A stretch of 64,000 nt of DNA. Origin: Rhyzopertha dominica (lineage: Eukaryota > Arthropoda > Insecta > Coleoptera > Bostrichidae). The stretch is taken from positions 78,306,680 through 78,370,679 of the forward strand of contig QCXZ01000137.1 of NCBI GenBank assembly GCA_025024175.1. Direction: 5' to 3'. Within the stretch, counting starts at the first letter, position 1. Every line of letters begins with the position of its first letter. A model generated the notes under the pieces. It searched no databases, was not told the DNA's origin, and was given only the letters and a program-made list of their open reading frames with translations. Both the position numbers and the translations under genes were made by a program. This document shows, one piece after another, positions 1 through 10,383 of this stretch.

Positions 1-1135
1 TTGAATTAACTTTAAGGATAAACTGGCCACCACTGAAAAAGTCAAGAGAAAGAACAGCAACAGGTCCTGACAATGAAATTAGAGTATTGGAAATGATCGA
101 CGAAAATCCTTATATTAGTCAAAGGGTAGTCTCAAGAGCAGCCGGTATTATTCTGTCTTCAGTACACCGAATAATTAAATGCAATCAATTTCATCCGTAT
201 CACTGGCAATTGGTTCAGACCTTAAAAGAGACAGATTATCCTAAAAGACTGGTTTTTTTGTGCCTTTTTTCAGGAACATCAAAATTTGAATGTGAGATTT
301 TATGACAACATCTGCTTCTCAGATGAAGCAAGATTTTCTCATAGTGGTGGAGTTAACAAACATAACATGCATTATTATGCGCAAGAAAATCCACGTTGGA
401 TTCGAGAAGGATATTTTCAAACTATCTACTCGCCGATTGTCTGGTGCGGAATATTGGGGAATCAAATTGTTGGGCTTTATTTTTTGCGATAGTTTAAACG
501 GCAATACTTATCTAATTTTTTTAAGAAACATTTTACCGGTACTTCTCCAAAATGTAAATTTACAAGTAAGACAAGATCTATGGTTCCACCAAGATGGGGC
601 ATTATCATAGAATAGTGCGAAATCATATTGATTTGGTTTTGCCTAACCGATGGATAGGAAGAAGTTCAATTAATCGTTGCCCACCGAGAAGCCCGGACCT
701 TACTCCTTTGGATTTTTTTTGTGGCGAATGATAAAACAGCAAATAAACCAAACACCAAATGAAAGTATAAAACATTTAGAAAATAAAATACGTGATACAT
801 GTAGATCCATCCAGAAATGTTAATGCATGTTAAAAGATCGTTTTGGGCATGAATTCAAGCTTGTGAAAACAGCGGAGGGCGACATTTTGAGCATTTATTA
901 CATTAATGTTATTGAATAAACATTTCTCAAAAATAAAATTTGTTTTACAATACCGAATTTACTTAAAGCAAATGATTGAAGTTTGTGTCAAAATTTACCA
1001 ATTTATACAGCTCTCTGCGTTTTATATTATATAGATTATATAGACCATGAACAATTATCAATGTTATCTCTGCAAATATTTTAGGTTGCATTTTTAATTT
1101 CGTCAGGGTCATTATCATCCGTGAAACATCCTGTA
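1..1135 (+). pseudogene. mariner/Tc1-like transposon relic, left end outside the window
   Basis: A decayed transposase reads left to right in several frames from about 60 to 830. A helix-turn-helix region lies at 87-240. The catalytic triad is visible as FSDEA (first Asp codon 322-324), WFHQDGA (second Asp 593-595) and PPRSPDLTPLDFF (third Asp near 696-698). The second and third Asp are about 34-36 residues apart, as in mariner-type DDxD enzymes. The frame shifts near 300, just after 600 and in a T run near 720, so no functional protein is made. The right end is probably the mariner-like terminus gtgaaacatcctgta at 1121-1135. Its reverse complement starts tacaggatgtttcac, typical of mariner ends. 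The family call is sound; the exact end is inferred, because the left end is not in the window. Confidence 0.8.
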
Positions 1136-1728
1136 TAGACAGATTAAACATTACAAGCTTTATAATTATATCCACCCATTAAAAATATAAAAATTTTAAA
1201 TGTTCACGATTGCATTGCTTCAGCACTTAATGATATTAAAGTAACGTAACTGAAATCAACATTTGTTTATGAGGAAGTGATCACTATTAGGTCTGGGATT
1301 TATTTCGATGGAAGACATCTGCAAAAATAACATATACTAATATTTTACGCAAAAATTCTCCTTTCTTGTCAGCTTCTTAATTATGCAATGTTTAAAAGCG
1401 GAAGACCTCGAATTTACACTCTGTTGAGCCACCAACTTCCAGCTGCCGCAACAGCTTTGCCAGTCTCACGCTCCTGTGTTGCGTCTGCTTCAGATAACCC
1501 GTTTAGGACAAGACAGTCAATTAGAATGGTATACGCAATGGTCTTGAAGATAATGAGATAACATGGTGTTAGCCGGTAGGACGCATGCACGCGAGCATGT
1601 CGGTTAATTTACTTTCACTCCATTCTTTCCAAACCGATTAAACGCGTGCATAACATTAAACGGGTGGATGCTGGAATTCTAGGAATAACTGAGCCAGTCA
1701 GATCGAAATTGCTGGGGCTTAATCGAAC
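1136..1728. other. no gene seen
   Basis: Nothing recognisable. The part around 1390-1660 is richer in G+C than its surroundings but carries no open frame or repeat that I can identify. Confidence 0.4.
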
Positions 1729-2091
1729 GTGGAGCAACGCGGTGTTAAATGTTCGAGTTTAGGTAGTATGTGTATCAATTATGATCAATATTGGGTACAA
1801 AATATGTATAGGCATTTAGAAATTGACTGTTATGTCTCAGTGGGGATAAAGAATAAAATGAGTGCCAGTGTCAGTATACAAAGACACTATATAATTAATT
1901 TGGAGGCGAGAAATTTCATGAAGGTTCTTCATTCCGAATTTGATTGTTCTGAAAATATTTTGATTGGCAAAAGCGATTATGAAAATACAATTAAAGTAAC
2001 TACGTCGCCAGTAAAAATGCATGGCATCCCAACTAAGCTAAAAAATTCTGAACACTTGCGCAAAGATTTTGAACGTATTGCAACACTATGA
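1729..2091 (+). CDS. unrecognised open frame, 120 codons
   Basis: An ATG-led open frame of 120 codons. I do not recognise the product. The residue mix is not low-complexity and I see no signal peptide or membrane segment. It begins after the mariner relic and its end overlaps the end of an opposite-strand frame (2033-2653). No splice sites or polyadenylation signal tie it to a gene. It may be a fragment of an exon or of an unknown transposon, or a chance frame. Confidence 0.15.
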   Translation: MEQRGVKCSSLGSMCINYDQYWVQNMYRHLEIDCYVSVGIKNKMSASVSIQRHYIINLEARNFMKVLHSEFDCSENILIGKSDYENTIKVTTSPVKMHGIPTKLKNSEHLRKDFERIATL

Positions 2092-2653
2092 ATTTAAAAT
2101 GATGATGCCAAAAATTGATTTCACAATATATTTTCCAAACACTTTGTGGAATATTGTTACATGCACGTTTTAACAATAAAACATTTTTAATAAACATCGT
2201 TAATGGAGCATAAAATGCCATCTGTTTATGCACAGCAGTATTTCTTCTTAAACTCAGAAGAGCACTTTCCTGAATTGAAAAAGCACGGTGATTACTTTTT
2301 GTGGCAAAACCTCTTTTTTGGATGGCACTTACCTGTGCTATCTGTATTTGGTCGTTGAAATTAATGGTCGTGTATTGTGGTGCATTTAATGATTTTGTGT
2401 AATCATCTCTTCGGAGGATCAGCATCGTAATATGAAACTTAGTCCAATAGTTGGTGAAACCTTGTAGTTTATTGATTGCGTAATATTTGTTGGACCAAGT
2501 TCCTTTAAGAGGGATTTTCGTGTGACCATACGTCTCTCTAAGGTACAGTTCCCAAAAAAACCACTGATTAACCCTCCAACCACCTGAGGTATGTGACCTT
2601 CTCTGGAATGGCAATTGTAAAGGTTGTTTGTAACTTTTTAGGGTGCTTAGCAC
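2033..2653 (-). CDS. unrecognised open frame, 206 codons
   Basis: This is the longest open frame in the window outside recognised elements: 206 codons on the minus strand. The sequence is rich in aromatic residues (for example GGWRVNQWFFWELY near residue 25) and has no family signature that I know. In A+T-rich DNA a chance frame this long is uncommon, so it could be a remnant of an old mobile gene. No transposon ends flank it. A shorter minus-strand frame, 2668-2910, lies just upstream and could belong to the same relic. Confidence 0.2.
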   Translation of the reverse strand: MLSTLKSYKQPLQLPFQRRSHTSGGWRVNQWFFWELYLRETYGHTKIPLKGTWSNKYYAINKLQGFTNYWTKFHITMLILRRDDYTKSLNAPQYTTINFNDQIQIAQVSAIQKRGFATKSNHRAFSIQESALLSLRRNTAVHKQMAFYAPLTMFIKNVLLLKRACNNIPQSVWKIYCEINFWHHHFKFIVLQYVQNLCASVQNFLA

Positions 2654-2667
2654 TTCTGAGCAAAAAT

Positions 2668-2910
2668 TCAGTCATAGTGCTGCAACCTTTTGGAAGACCT
2701 CGTATTGCGCAGTTTGTTCACAAAAACTTTGCCAATTACTCTGTATGGGCTCGCTGAATTTAGGACAATTCCCGTTTTGCACTGTTCCGTGGCATTGGCA
2801 TCTTCTGGCGGAAATCCTGTTAGGAGAACATTATCTGGGGTTGGAAGCTTGCAAAATCTTGCAGAATCTTGCAGAATCAAGGGGTAACTTACCTGTGAAG
2901 CAGCCAGCAA
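2668..2910 (-). CDS. unrecognised short open frame, 80 codons
   Basis: A minus-strand frame of 80 codons directly upstream of the 206-codon frame. I do not recognise it. The C-terminal half is basic (KLRNTRSSKRLQHYD). A plus-strand frame overlaps it, so the coding strand is not certain. It may be part of the same decayed element as its neighbour, or chance. Confidence 0.12.
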   Translation of the reverse strand: MLAASQVSYPLILQDSARFCKLPTPDNVLLTGFPPEDANATEQCKTGIVLNSASPYRVIGKVFVNKLRNTRSSKRLQHYD

Positions 2911-3275
2911 ACAAGGTCAGACTTTTCCATTTCTTTAGTGCGTTGCGTTTATAGTAAACCTCTCAGAAGGCTGTGCGGTTTGCGTCATTTCTTTCATTTT
3001 ACGTAGCGGTATTTTTCGTGTCGTACCTGTAAATTTTACTGTTAGGGTTAAATGAATAGTTTATTGCTAGTCTGTAGTGTTTTGGCATACTCACCTATAT
3101 TTTAAGTGCATTGGAGCTCATTTGAACCTTAGGTACTAGTAATTTCGTTCGTAAATTTAGTTATTGCTATCATAATAGTTTGTATAAATAATTCTCCGGA
3201 TCACATTTTTGAAATCTATTATACAAATAGACAAACAAGGACTGAGACTGAGATTTAGAGCCGCTGGTTTGAAAA

Positions 3276-3460
3276 TAAACAGATAACTGCAGAAATGTCT
3301 CTTATTTATAAGTGCACTGATGGTCATTGGGACAAAATCGCAAATTATATTAGGTAGACCTTTCTTAGAGATCGGCTTATGGGTTTCGCAAAATACTACC
3401 TGAAAACGCATTTCTAACGGCACTACTTTTGCGCTTATCTAAAACTGTGTGCTGTACATT
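3276..3460 (-). repeat. dispersed repeat A, copy 1
   Basis: About 185 bp that match, in reverse complement, the segment at 57732-57916 with scattered substitutions. Shared landmarks include gaaatgcgttttcagg and tgcatttataaataag (one base differs). No coding capacity is visible. It is probably a fragment of an interspersed element. Confidence 0.75.
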
Positions 3461-4486
3461 TTGCTTGTATTATTAAGAGGCCTTACCCCTTTTATTGCTT
3501 GATCACTCAATGTCATTTGGATACCCTATACCTCTTAGCCCGTTAAATTCTCATTAAAGTGGACAAGTGTGGGTTTGTATTGCTGTGTATGACCTACGAA
3601 TTTTATTTGCGACCATAACATTTTAGGTAAACGCCCCTCCATCGCTTTTAATCGATTTTCCTACTCCAAAATGCGGAATTAACAGCAATCATTGAAAATT
3701 AATCCCTTGGAATGAATTCCTCCAAACGCCCGTCGCTAATAGGATGAACAAATGACACCTCCGCACCTCGGGGAGGGTTCCAAGCCAACTGCCACGTAGG
3801 GCCGAGGATATTGAGGCAGTAATTTAACATCAGCGTCAACGCAAACGTGTCACCTAATCAAATTTACGGTTGCTCTGCTGCATTTTGTCAGCGGCGGCAT
3901 CTTTCCACACATGTGCGCTAACAGGCGGCGGCTCTTGCGCTAATTTGTCTGTCGGCAGTGGCAATATTTCTTTATTTAGGCGCTGGAAGCCTCCATTTGA
4001 CTCGCACCTCCGGGCCATTACCACCGGCTCCACGACGATAGAGACTGGCTCCCCGATGCTTTGCGGCAATCTGGAGCATCGTTCAGGCAGGGCCCTAACG
4101 GCCCGGAGTGCTTCCGCCTTCGACCTTGACAGCTTTACGATTGAACGTTACATTTCTCTTCATCAGTCGGTTGTATATGATACATTTCACGCAGTTTATT
4201 GGTGAAATAGGGTCTCCGTGTCGGCGTTGCTACCGTGGTTTATTCGCTGTCGGTCCCTTACGTATTAGACATCCCGGAACGAAGCAATGGAAGTGAGTCA
4301 AATTAGATTTAGTCAGTGCGGGTAAACTGTGTTAAATTAACAACGACACATCAATACATTAATATAGTATGTTTCAATAACTTAACAATCGCTGTCGACT
4401 AACACCGTAGCTATTTATGTAACAAGGCAGTAAAGTGGAACCTATCGAACGAATTTGGAAATTGAGAGCCGAGACTAGCAACCAGA
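3461..4486. other. no gene seen; G+C-richer island about 3650-4300
   Basis: No convincing gene. The stretch 3850-4280 has overlapping open frames on both strands, but they are explained by low stop density in G+C-richer DNA. It could be conserved non-coding sequence, which cannot be tested here. Confidence 0.35.
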
Positions 4487-4711
4487 CGAGTTTTTTCGGC
4501 TACTACATTCGAAAGTACAACTTCATCCTACTATTCCAACGCGAGAAGGTGGCTCTTTACCTGCCTAGGCAGTAAAATACTTTACCTGACTGGTAACCTG
4601 TTGCAACGACGCGTTCCATTGCAAATTGTTAGGTTACCAGCCAGGTATTTTACTGCCTAGGCAGGTAAAGAGTCACCTTCTCGCGTTGGAATAGTAGTAG
4701 CCGAAAAAATA
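4487..4711. repeat. foldback (long inverted repeat) element
   Basis: Two arms of roughly 80-95 bp are near-perfect reverse complements around a centre near 4605-4630. The left arm contains ctattccaacgcgagaaggt and ctttacctgcctaggcag. The right arm contains their complements (acctgcctaggc side reversed, then cttctcgcgttggaatag). The left arm carries about 20 extra bases (near 4508-4528) that the right arm lacks. No protein is encoded. This is the form of a foldback or MITE-type element. It lies directly before the THAP element. Confidence 0.85.
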
Positions 4712-4756
4712 TATTACGTAAGATGGACACTTTTAAAGATACAAGGGTCATGTGAT

Positions 4757-6046
4757 AATTGGGTATTATCACTTTTTTTGAAAATTACGTTAAATGAATC
4801 TTGAAGTGCTTATATATCGTACGCCATGTTAAAAAAAAACAAAAAAATATTTTTAGGTAGAGAATTTCAGGTCTGAAATTCGAATCTTAGGAGTCACCGC
4901 CAAAACGCATCTATCCAACGTTATTCAACTCGTGACGTCAAGTGTCATGTAAACATTACGGAGGAGCGTGCTGTTTAATGATGTAGTATCAGTCTTGTAT
5001 TGGAAAAGCTTTTGTGTGGTGTTTATTGAAAGGACGTTGTAAGAGGTCGCACCGAAAAGAAATTTGTGTAGTTTTACAACCATCTATTATGTATGGAAAA
5101 CAAAACAAGTGTTATTTTGTACATGGTTATAAAAGTACTTCAGTCGGTACAGCTAACAAAATTTTTGTAACTGTTCCTCGAGATTATCAACGTATGAGAA
5201 AGTTGTTAAAGGCCCCTAGACGTGATATGCCGAAATCGCAAAGATTGTTTTTCTGTTGTGAAGATCATCTCAATTCTTACTGTAAATTTTATTATTCTTT
5301 TTGGGGTTATAAGTGTTTACCATTCAGTTTCCATTTTGTTATAGCTTGAAGAGGATATGAAAAATTATATGCGTTTTAAGTTGATAGAGAGAAATGTTAT
5401 AGTAAAGAACGACGTTGTTCCCTATATACTCGACTGTTAGCCAGACCGGAAACGAGCCGCAAGAGCCCCAAAAATAAATGGCAATTTATATTTATTCTGA
5501 CCTCTAAAATAAATGTCAAGTTTAGGGTACATTTTTGATTCTTACATTTTTATGTTTACAAATAGTATGTTTCCAACAACCCAATGTGATCAAATTATCA
5601 ATGCTACGTTAACTTAAAAAATGTACTTATGCTGTTGCTTTTACGTTCCTCATCTCCGCCGCGTTGAACCGCTCGTCGCTGTACACAAATTCCATAACAA
5701 TGAACATGTATTCAGAAGTCGTAACGCACAAGTATTTCACTTTTTCTTGGCGCATTTTAATTCGCTTGTCACAAAATGAACGCAAACAACAAAGTGACGG
5801 GCTGAGGCTGACAAGTGACGCGTTGATCCCAGATGTAAACAAGCGGCCATTTACAAGACACCTGACGTCACGGCCAATATGTTCGCGTCTTGGCGGTCCC
5901 TTTAAATATTCACATTTGTAATATTAAAAATACACCTTACGATCTATTTTTTCGAATTTATAAGCTGTCACAGCTGTTTTATGGATTAGCTGCTACCTAA
6001 TAATATGCAATTTAACAAAATATAAATACATGGCAAATACCCAATT
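4757..6046. mobile_element. THAP-type DNA element, copy 1
   Basis: About 1.29 kb that is repeated, roughly 95% identical by eye, at 50718-52013. Both copies start with aattgggtatt and end with the inverse, aatacccaatt, which gives terminal inverted repeats of about 11 bp. Inside is a short THAP-like frame on the plus strand (5014-5349), with no transposase catalytic domain recognisable after it. It is most likely a deletion derivative of a P-element-like or other THAP-carrying transposon. I see no certain target-site duplication. Confidence 0.75.
5014..5349 (+). pseudogene. THAP-like zinc-finger fragment of the DNA element
   Basis: An open frame of 111 codons. Residues about 30-85 look like a THAP (C2CH) domain: the KCYFVHGYKS start, a central FVTVPRDYQRM and the closing FFCCEDHL block. 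THAP domains bind DNA and occur in P-element transposases. The usual conserved proline-rich end and any catalytic domain are absent, so this is a truncated transposase or a leftover domain. Copy 2 has the matching frame at 51021-51260, ending about 20 codons earlier through a tag stop. The true start codon is uncertain. Confidence 0.55.
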
Positions 6047-6228
6047 CCTGCACTTTGCAAGCTGGCGCCGAACTGGCGATGGTGAAAGAACAAATGCTGT
6101 CAAATTATAAAAATCTATCATTGGAACATCACTTAGCCATATATAAAGTTCGGGTACTCAGTTTATGTGTAAAAAATTATCCAGTCGAGGTACTTTGATG
6201 CAATGGAACGCGTCACTGTAGCAGATTA

Positions 6229-6840
6229 ATGTGCACCAAAAAACGGTTGCCGAAATTCACGGTGCGTTACAGGAAGCTTGCCAGGAGTCGTGTGCGGAGA
6301 GCTCAACAGTAACTTCATTGAGTAAGCGTTCCAGAGCGTTGGACTAGTGTTAAAAACGACTACAGAAGTTGGAGACCCCATACTACTACCGTCAACGCTT
6401 TTGCTGCTATTGTGGCTACAATAGTGGAAGAAGATCGCATGGACAAACAAGCAATAGACAAATACAAACGTTTTGTCTTCTTTGTAGAAAATTTTAATGC
6501 ATAATTCCAAAAGTGTAGACGAGATATGACAGCGGCGTAATCCTCTTGCACGATAACGCTTAATTGATAGGTGTGAAATTCTCCCACATCCCCCGTGCAG
6601 CCCTGAAATGAGTCCTCCAAGTTTCGTTCTGTTCGTCCAGTGGAAAGGAGAATTTTTTGGAGTCCGACACATTGACTTGGAAGGATAAAAGCCTTGCAAC
6701 AGCATGCGTTCCAGCTGCTCAAACATTTTGACAAAAATGGCGTATTTATTGACTTTACATTACTGCCGAAGCGATGGCAACGTGTTTTGGATATGCAAGG
6801 GGATTTTGAAAAATATACGTTTTATTTGCGAGTTGTGTTT
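6229..6840 (+). pseudogene. mariner (irritans-like) transposase relic
   Basis: A heavily frameshifted mariner transposase reads along the plus strand. Recognisable pieces in order are TVAEIHGALQEA (about 6243), TTTVNAFAAIVATIVEEDR near 6390-6440, GVILLHDNA near 6535-6565, HPPCSPEMSPPSF near 6585-6625, and LPKRWQRVLDMQGDFEKY near 6760-6820. The second catalytic Asp is kept in LLHDNA, while the SPD motif has become SPE. The long minus-strand frames over this stretch are shadows. It is dead, and it is older than the mariner copy at 48167-49628. Confidence 0.75.
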
Positions 6841-8469
6841 CTGTGTGCAGGAACTTTTACAGAAAATAAAACACGAAATGGTAAAAAATTTGCAACGAGC
6901 AATGCACATGTGGCCCATAATTCAGGTCTACCTTTCGTTATACTCTGAAGAAGAACAGAAAGGTTGGAAACAGATTTGTAAGTAACTATTAAATACTGTG
7001 AAACAACCAAGTGCTTTCATTTCATTTATATGTTCAAAAGATAGAACTAAAAAATAAAAAGTGGTATCACTTCAAATTTTGGATTACCTATTCGTTTTAT
7101 TTGCGAACGTAAAAGATTTCCAGATTTATTTTATTATTTACTGTCAGCAAGCAAAATATGATGTATGATAATCTTTAACGATGTAATTAGCAAGAATGTG
7201 TCTGATGATTGTTGAAGGATTACAGTGGATAAAGTCGTTACGAACAAAAACTACATCCTCCAGCAGGATGCTACTTGCCAGGCATAGCTGTTGTCATATT
7301 GCCACCCATGCTGATCTAGCACACGGCTATTTCTTACGGCCAGTGGCATTTGCCTTCCAAAGCAAACGGTACATGCCTCGAATTGAAATGTCGTGATTAT
7401 AACGCAAGCACGTCTGGATGGTATTATGAATATGCGATTGGTATACTTCAGTAGCCGAGCGCCATTAATCGACTACTTCAGGAGCATGTGTCTGCTGGTT
7501 CTTAACCCGCACTTTTTGTCAGCAGCGACATGCAACATAATTACTTTAAGCGCACATAACTGTCAAGAATGGGTAAGCTNCGAGATCAGCTCCAGGTGAN
7601 CCCTTGCGGTACGCTTACCGATTGCGGATTGAATTACTCCACTTAGGAACGGCATGATACGTTATACTTGAGCAGGTATTCGAGTCTGTATAACACCTGT
7701 CACACATGTTTTGAGTGGAACTATGATATGTGCACAATAAGCCTGATAATTCTTTTCCATTCCATTTGACTTAATACAAAGAGGTGTTTTCGAAGACTGA
7801 TGGTCTGCTACTTCAGCAGTTAATTAAAAGATGTGTATGGGTCCATGTTGCAGATTTGGCAAAGAAAAAAGGCAAACGGCAAAGCTTTGATCCTGAGTAT
7901 TGACCAGTTTTTTCAATATTTGGTTAACTCACGCATACAATTTTTAGGTATTTATTTATTTATTTAAACTAAAACATAATTTACATCATTTTAAATATAA
8001 CATAAATTGTATTAAATAAATAAAATCTCACCGCGGAAGCCTAGAGGCTTGTATGCGAGCAATGAAAAAATCAATATAATTATTTTGTGTGCATGTGCTG
8101 AGCGTATCCCTCACTGGATTTACGATATAATGCTCTATAACTCTACTAATAAACAAAATTTTAGTCTTTTAACATTCCCTCTACCCATTATAGAATTATT
8201 TGACATCTTTAGCACTAATATGTGTAAAGTCAGGAATTCTCACCCTGTATTCGTGCTGCTACTACATAGTTTGTAAGCCTCGAGGCACTAATGTCCATTA
8301 TAGATTCTGTGTCTGTTGGAATTAAATAAAGTTATTGTTATTCTGGTACGACGTGGATAGAATAATAATAACAATCGTTCTCCTTTCTAAAAAAAAAAAA
8401 TTGGCAGGGTCAAGTGATTCTACAGGAGAAGACAGTACTTTGTTGATATTATTATCCACAAGAACCTTG
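6841..8469. other. no gene; possible LINE 3' tail near 8281-8345
   Basis: No convincing gene. Near 8320-8342 the stretch gaattaaataaagttattg followed by ttattc resembles the 3' end of a non-LTR retrotransposon, and an inverted gaataataataacaatcg follows at about 8361. An A run closes at 8400. Two N bases lie at 7580 and 7600. Confidence 0.3.
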
Positions 8470-8768
8470 CATATACTATACTAAAGTAATTGTTTCAGCA
8501 CTATCTGTTATCTATTATATGTGCAAAATACACAAAATGACAGTTTTTGGGATCGATAGTATCAATAAAATTCTTAAGTTCATAATTGAGCGTGAAATTC
8601 CTATTGGTGTTGTCTGTGGTAACTCCTTGTACACAATCTGCCACATCATAGTAATGAACTACATTTGAAAATAACTTTGCTATGGAGATACCACTGTGCT
8701 GGCCATGCGCCACTTTTTATCTATGAAATGTGCAGTTATTCCGTAAAACTATTTTATGTTATCATCAT
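8470..8768 (-). pseudogene. hAT-family transposase relic
   Basis: The minus strand first reads YGITAHFIDKKWRM (about 8740-8700). After a frameshift it continues in the open frame 8713-8501 with SIAKLFSNVVHYYDV, GVTTDNT and FVYFAHIIDN. These match the central hAT transposase blocks (the TAHYID, TTDNA and RCxAHI-type motifs). Stop codons and the frameshift show it is dead. The BEL retrotransposon begins at 8769, so the BEL insertion cut into or landed at the edge of this relic. The continuation on the far side (after 14930) is not clearly recognisable. Confidence 0.6.
8764..8768. other. target-site duplication of the BEL element, left copy
   Basis: The five bases atcat immediately precede the 5' LTR and recur at 14926-14930 immediately after the 3' LTR. 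A 5-bp duplication is normal for BEL/Pao elements. Confidence 0.9.
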
Positions 8769-8995
8769 TGTTGGATATTGGATCCAGTTTTTTGTTGCTC
8801 CTTTTTTCCGCTTACCATTTTGTCCTTGTCTCTCCTGAAGACCATCAGTTGCACCGTATCTTTCGTGGTGTACGCGCTCGTGCCATTTTCGCTAACAAGA
8901 CCAAGTCAAGTACTGCACCCCTTGGCCTGCAGTCCCACTGTTCTACAACCTACTTACGTAAGTCCTGCTCTTACTATTCGCTCTCCTACGCGACA
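8769..8995 (+). repeat. BEL 5' LTR
   Basis: A 227-bp long terminal repeat starting tgttgg and ending cgaca (TG...CA form). By reading it base by base I found no difference from the 3' LTR at 14699-14925. Confidence 0.95.
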
Positions 8996-9001
8996 TAAAT
9001 C

Positions 9002-9019
9002 TGGTCCTTCGGTCCGCAT
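9002..9019 (+). promoter_or_regulatory. BEL primer-binding-site candidate
   Basis: The tract tggtccttcggtccgc starts seven bases after the LTR. A tgg start is expected of a site complementary to a tRNA 3' end. I did not identify which tRNA. Confidence 0.45.
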
Positions 9020-9399
9020 TTACAGTGCCTACTGTTCATCTAAACATAAGGGCTATAAAGCCTCTGTTCAAAACTTATCTATCACTTATGATAATTTATC
9101 TACTGCTTGCTAATTGTACGCCCTCGCGTAATTACATGCAAGTAATTCTTGAATATCTATACGTATTTGCTACATTTTACTGAGAAACACACCTGCTTAT
9201 CTACAGTAGTTTTTGTTCATTTATTTTCGTCTCCAACACTGTCGTTTCTTGTGCGATAGTGTGGAATGCGTTTTCTTACTTGTTTATTGTGCTGCATTTA
9301 GAAATGTTGCTTTGAATACACACTTTCAACAGAGATATATATCGGAGCATTGTTAATAACAATTTTGTTCTGATTATCATCAGTTCATTAAATATTGCA

Positions 9400-10383
9400 A
9401 TGGCTTCCGAGGCCGATCTGAAAATTTTAATAAACCGCAGAGAACGACTTTATTTGCGGCTGCAAAATTTACTTGACGCGTCCAAATCAGCACTTACTGA
9501 TCCGTCTAAAGTTTTATCGTTCAAGGTACGATTTGCAAAAATCGACGATAGTTATAATGAATTTGAGGATATTCAAGCAAAGATTATGGCTCTCCAGGTT
9601 AAGTTAAATGTTGATATATCTGGTGCTTCCGCAGATGACATTTACTTTGAAATTCAATCAAATGCAGAAAAAATTTTGAAGAACGTTAACTTGGAATCTA
9701 CCTTTTCTAAGTGCCCTAATCCTAAATTGCCTAAAATTTCACTAGTGCCTTTTGACGGTAATATTAAATCCTGGCCTACATTCTATGGCACTTATAAAAG
9801 TTTAATTCATGAAAACCGTAGTTTAAATAATGTAGATAAGTTTCATTATTTGCACTCAGTAGTTTCAGGTCCTGCTGCTACTATAGTTCGTAGCCTTCCG
9901 TTAAATGAAGCTAATTATACTGTTGTTTTTGAAGCTCTTGTTAAGAAGTATGAAAACAAAAGATTGCAACTTGCGTGTTACTTAGATCAGATGCTCAGTT
10001 TTAAGCCTTTGCAAATTGATGGGTTTGAACAACTAAGCAAGTTTCATGAAACGTTTTCGGAGAATTTTAATGCTATTAAAGCAGTATCAGTGAATAATTT
10101 AGACGATTTTGTTTTATTACATATCGCTTTGAGATGTTTGGATTCAAATACGCGGAAAAACTTTGAAACTGAAAATGATGGTCCTACTTTGCCAACGTTC
10201 AATACTTTAATGGAGTTCTTTGACAAACAAGTGCGAGCAGCCTCCCTGACACAAGCTAGTTCGCCTTGCGTTAGTAAAAACGTTAATCTTAATAAATCTA
10301 TTCATGCTAAATCATCATGGTCTCCGAACTTTGTTCCAAAAAAGGCTATTCTTACTGCCTTAGCAAAATTGTGTCCATATTGA
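9400..10383 (+). pseudogene. BEL gag (first part of the gag-pol frame)
   Basis: The ATG at 9400 opens a 327-codon frame. Residues about 110-240 have the DUF1759-type gag block (PKISLVPFDGNIKSWPTF, then VDKFHYLHSVVSG). Residues from about 320 begin the first CCHC zinc knuckle. The frame ends at tga 10381-10383, exactly where the second Cys of that knuckle should be: CPY, stop, KKNEH, then a spaced C. The same frame stays open after the stop, so this is a nonsense change (Cys tgt/tgc to tga), not the natural end of gag. Readthrough of the tga is possible but nothing here demands it. The 9000-9399 leader is untranslated. Confidence 0.9.

Noticed and set aside
3854..4296. Overlapping frames on both strands
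   Set aside because: Low stop density in G+C-richer DNA explains them; no family signature and no splice structure.
6226..6734. Two long minus-strand open frames (166 and 124 codons)
   Set aside because: They lie opposite a recognisable, frameshifted mariner transposase on the plus strand, so they are shadows.
7240..7340. Possible mariner stretch (LQQDATC)
   Set aside because: Only one short block matches and the flanks do not continue the transposase.
8756..9113. Open frames over the BEL LTRs (also 14698-14944)
   Set aside because: They fall within long terminal repeats and do not resemble any protein.
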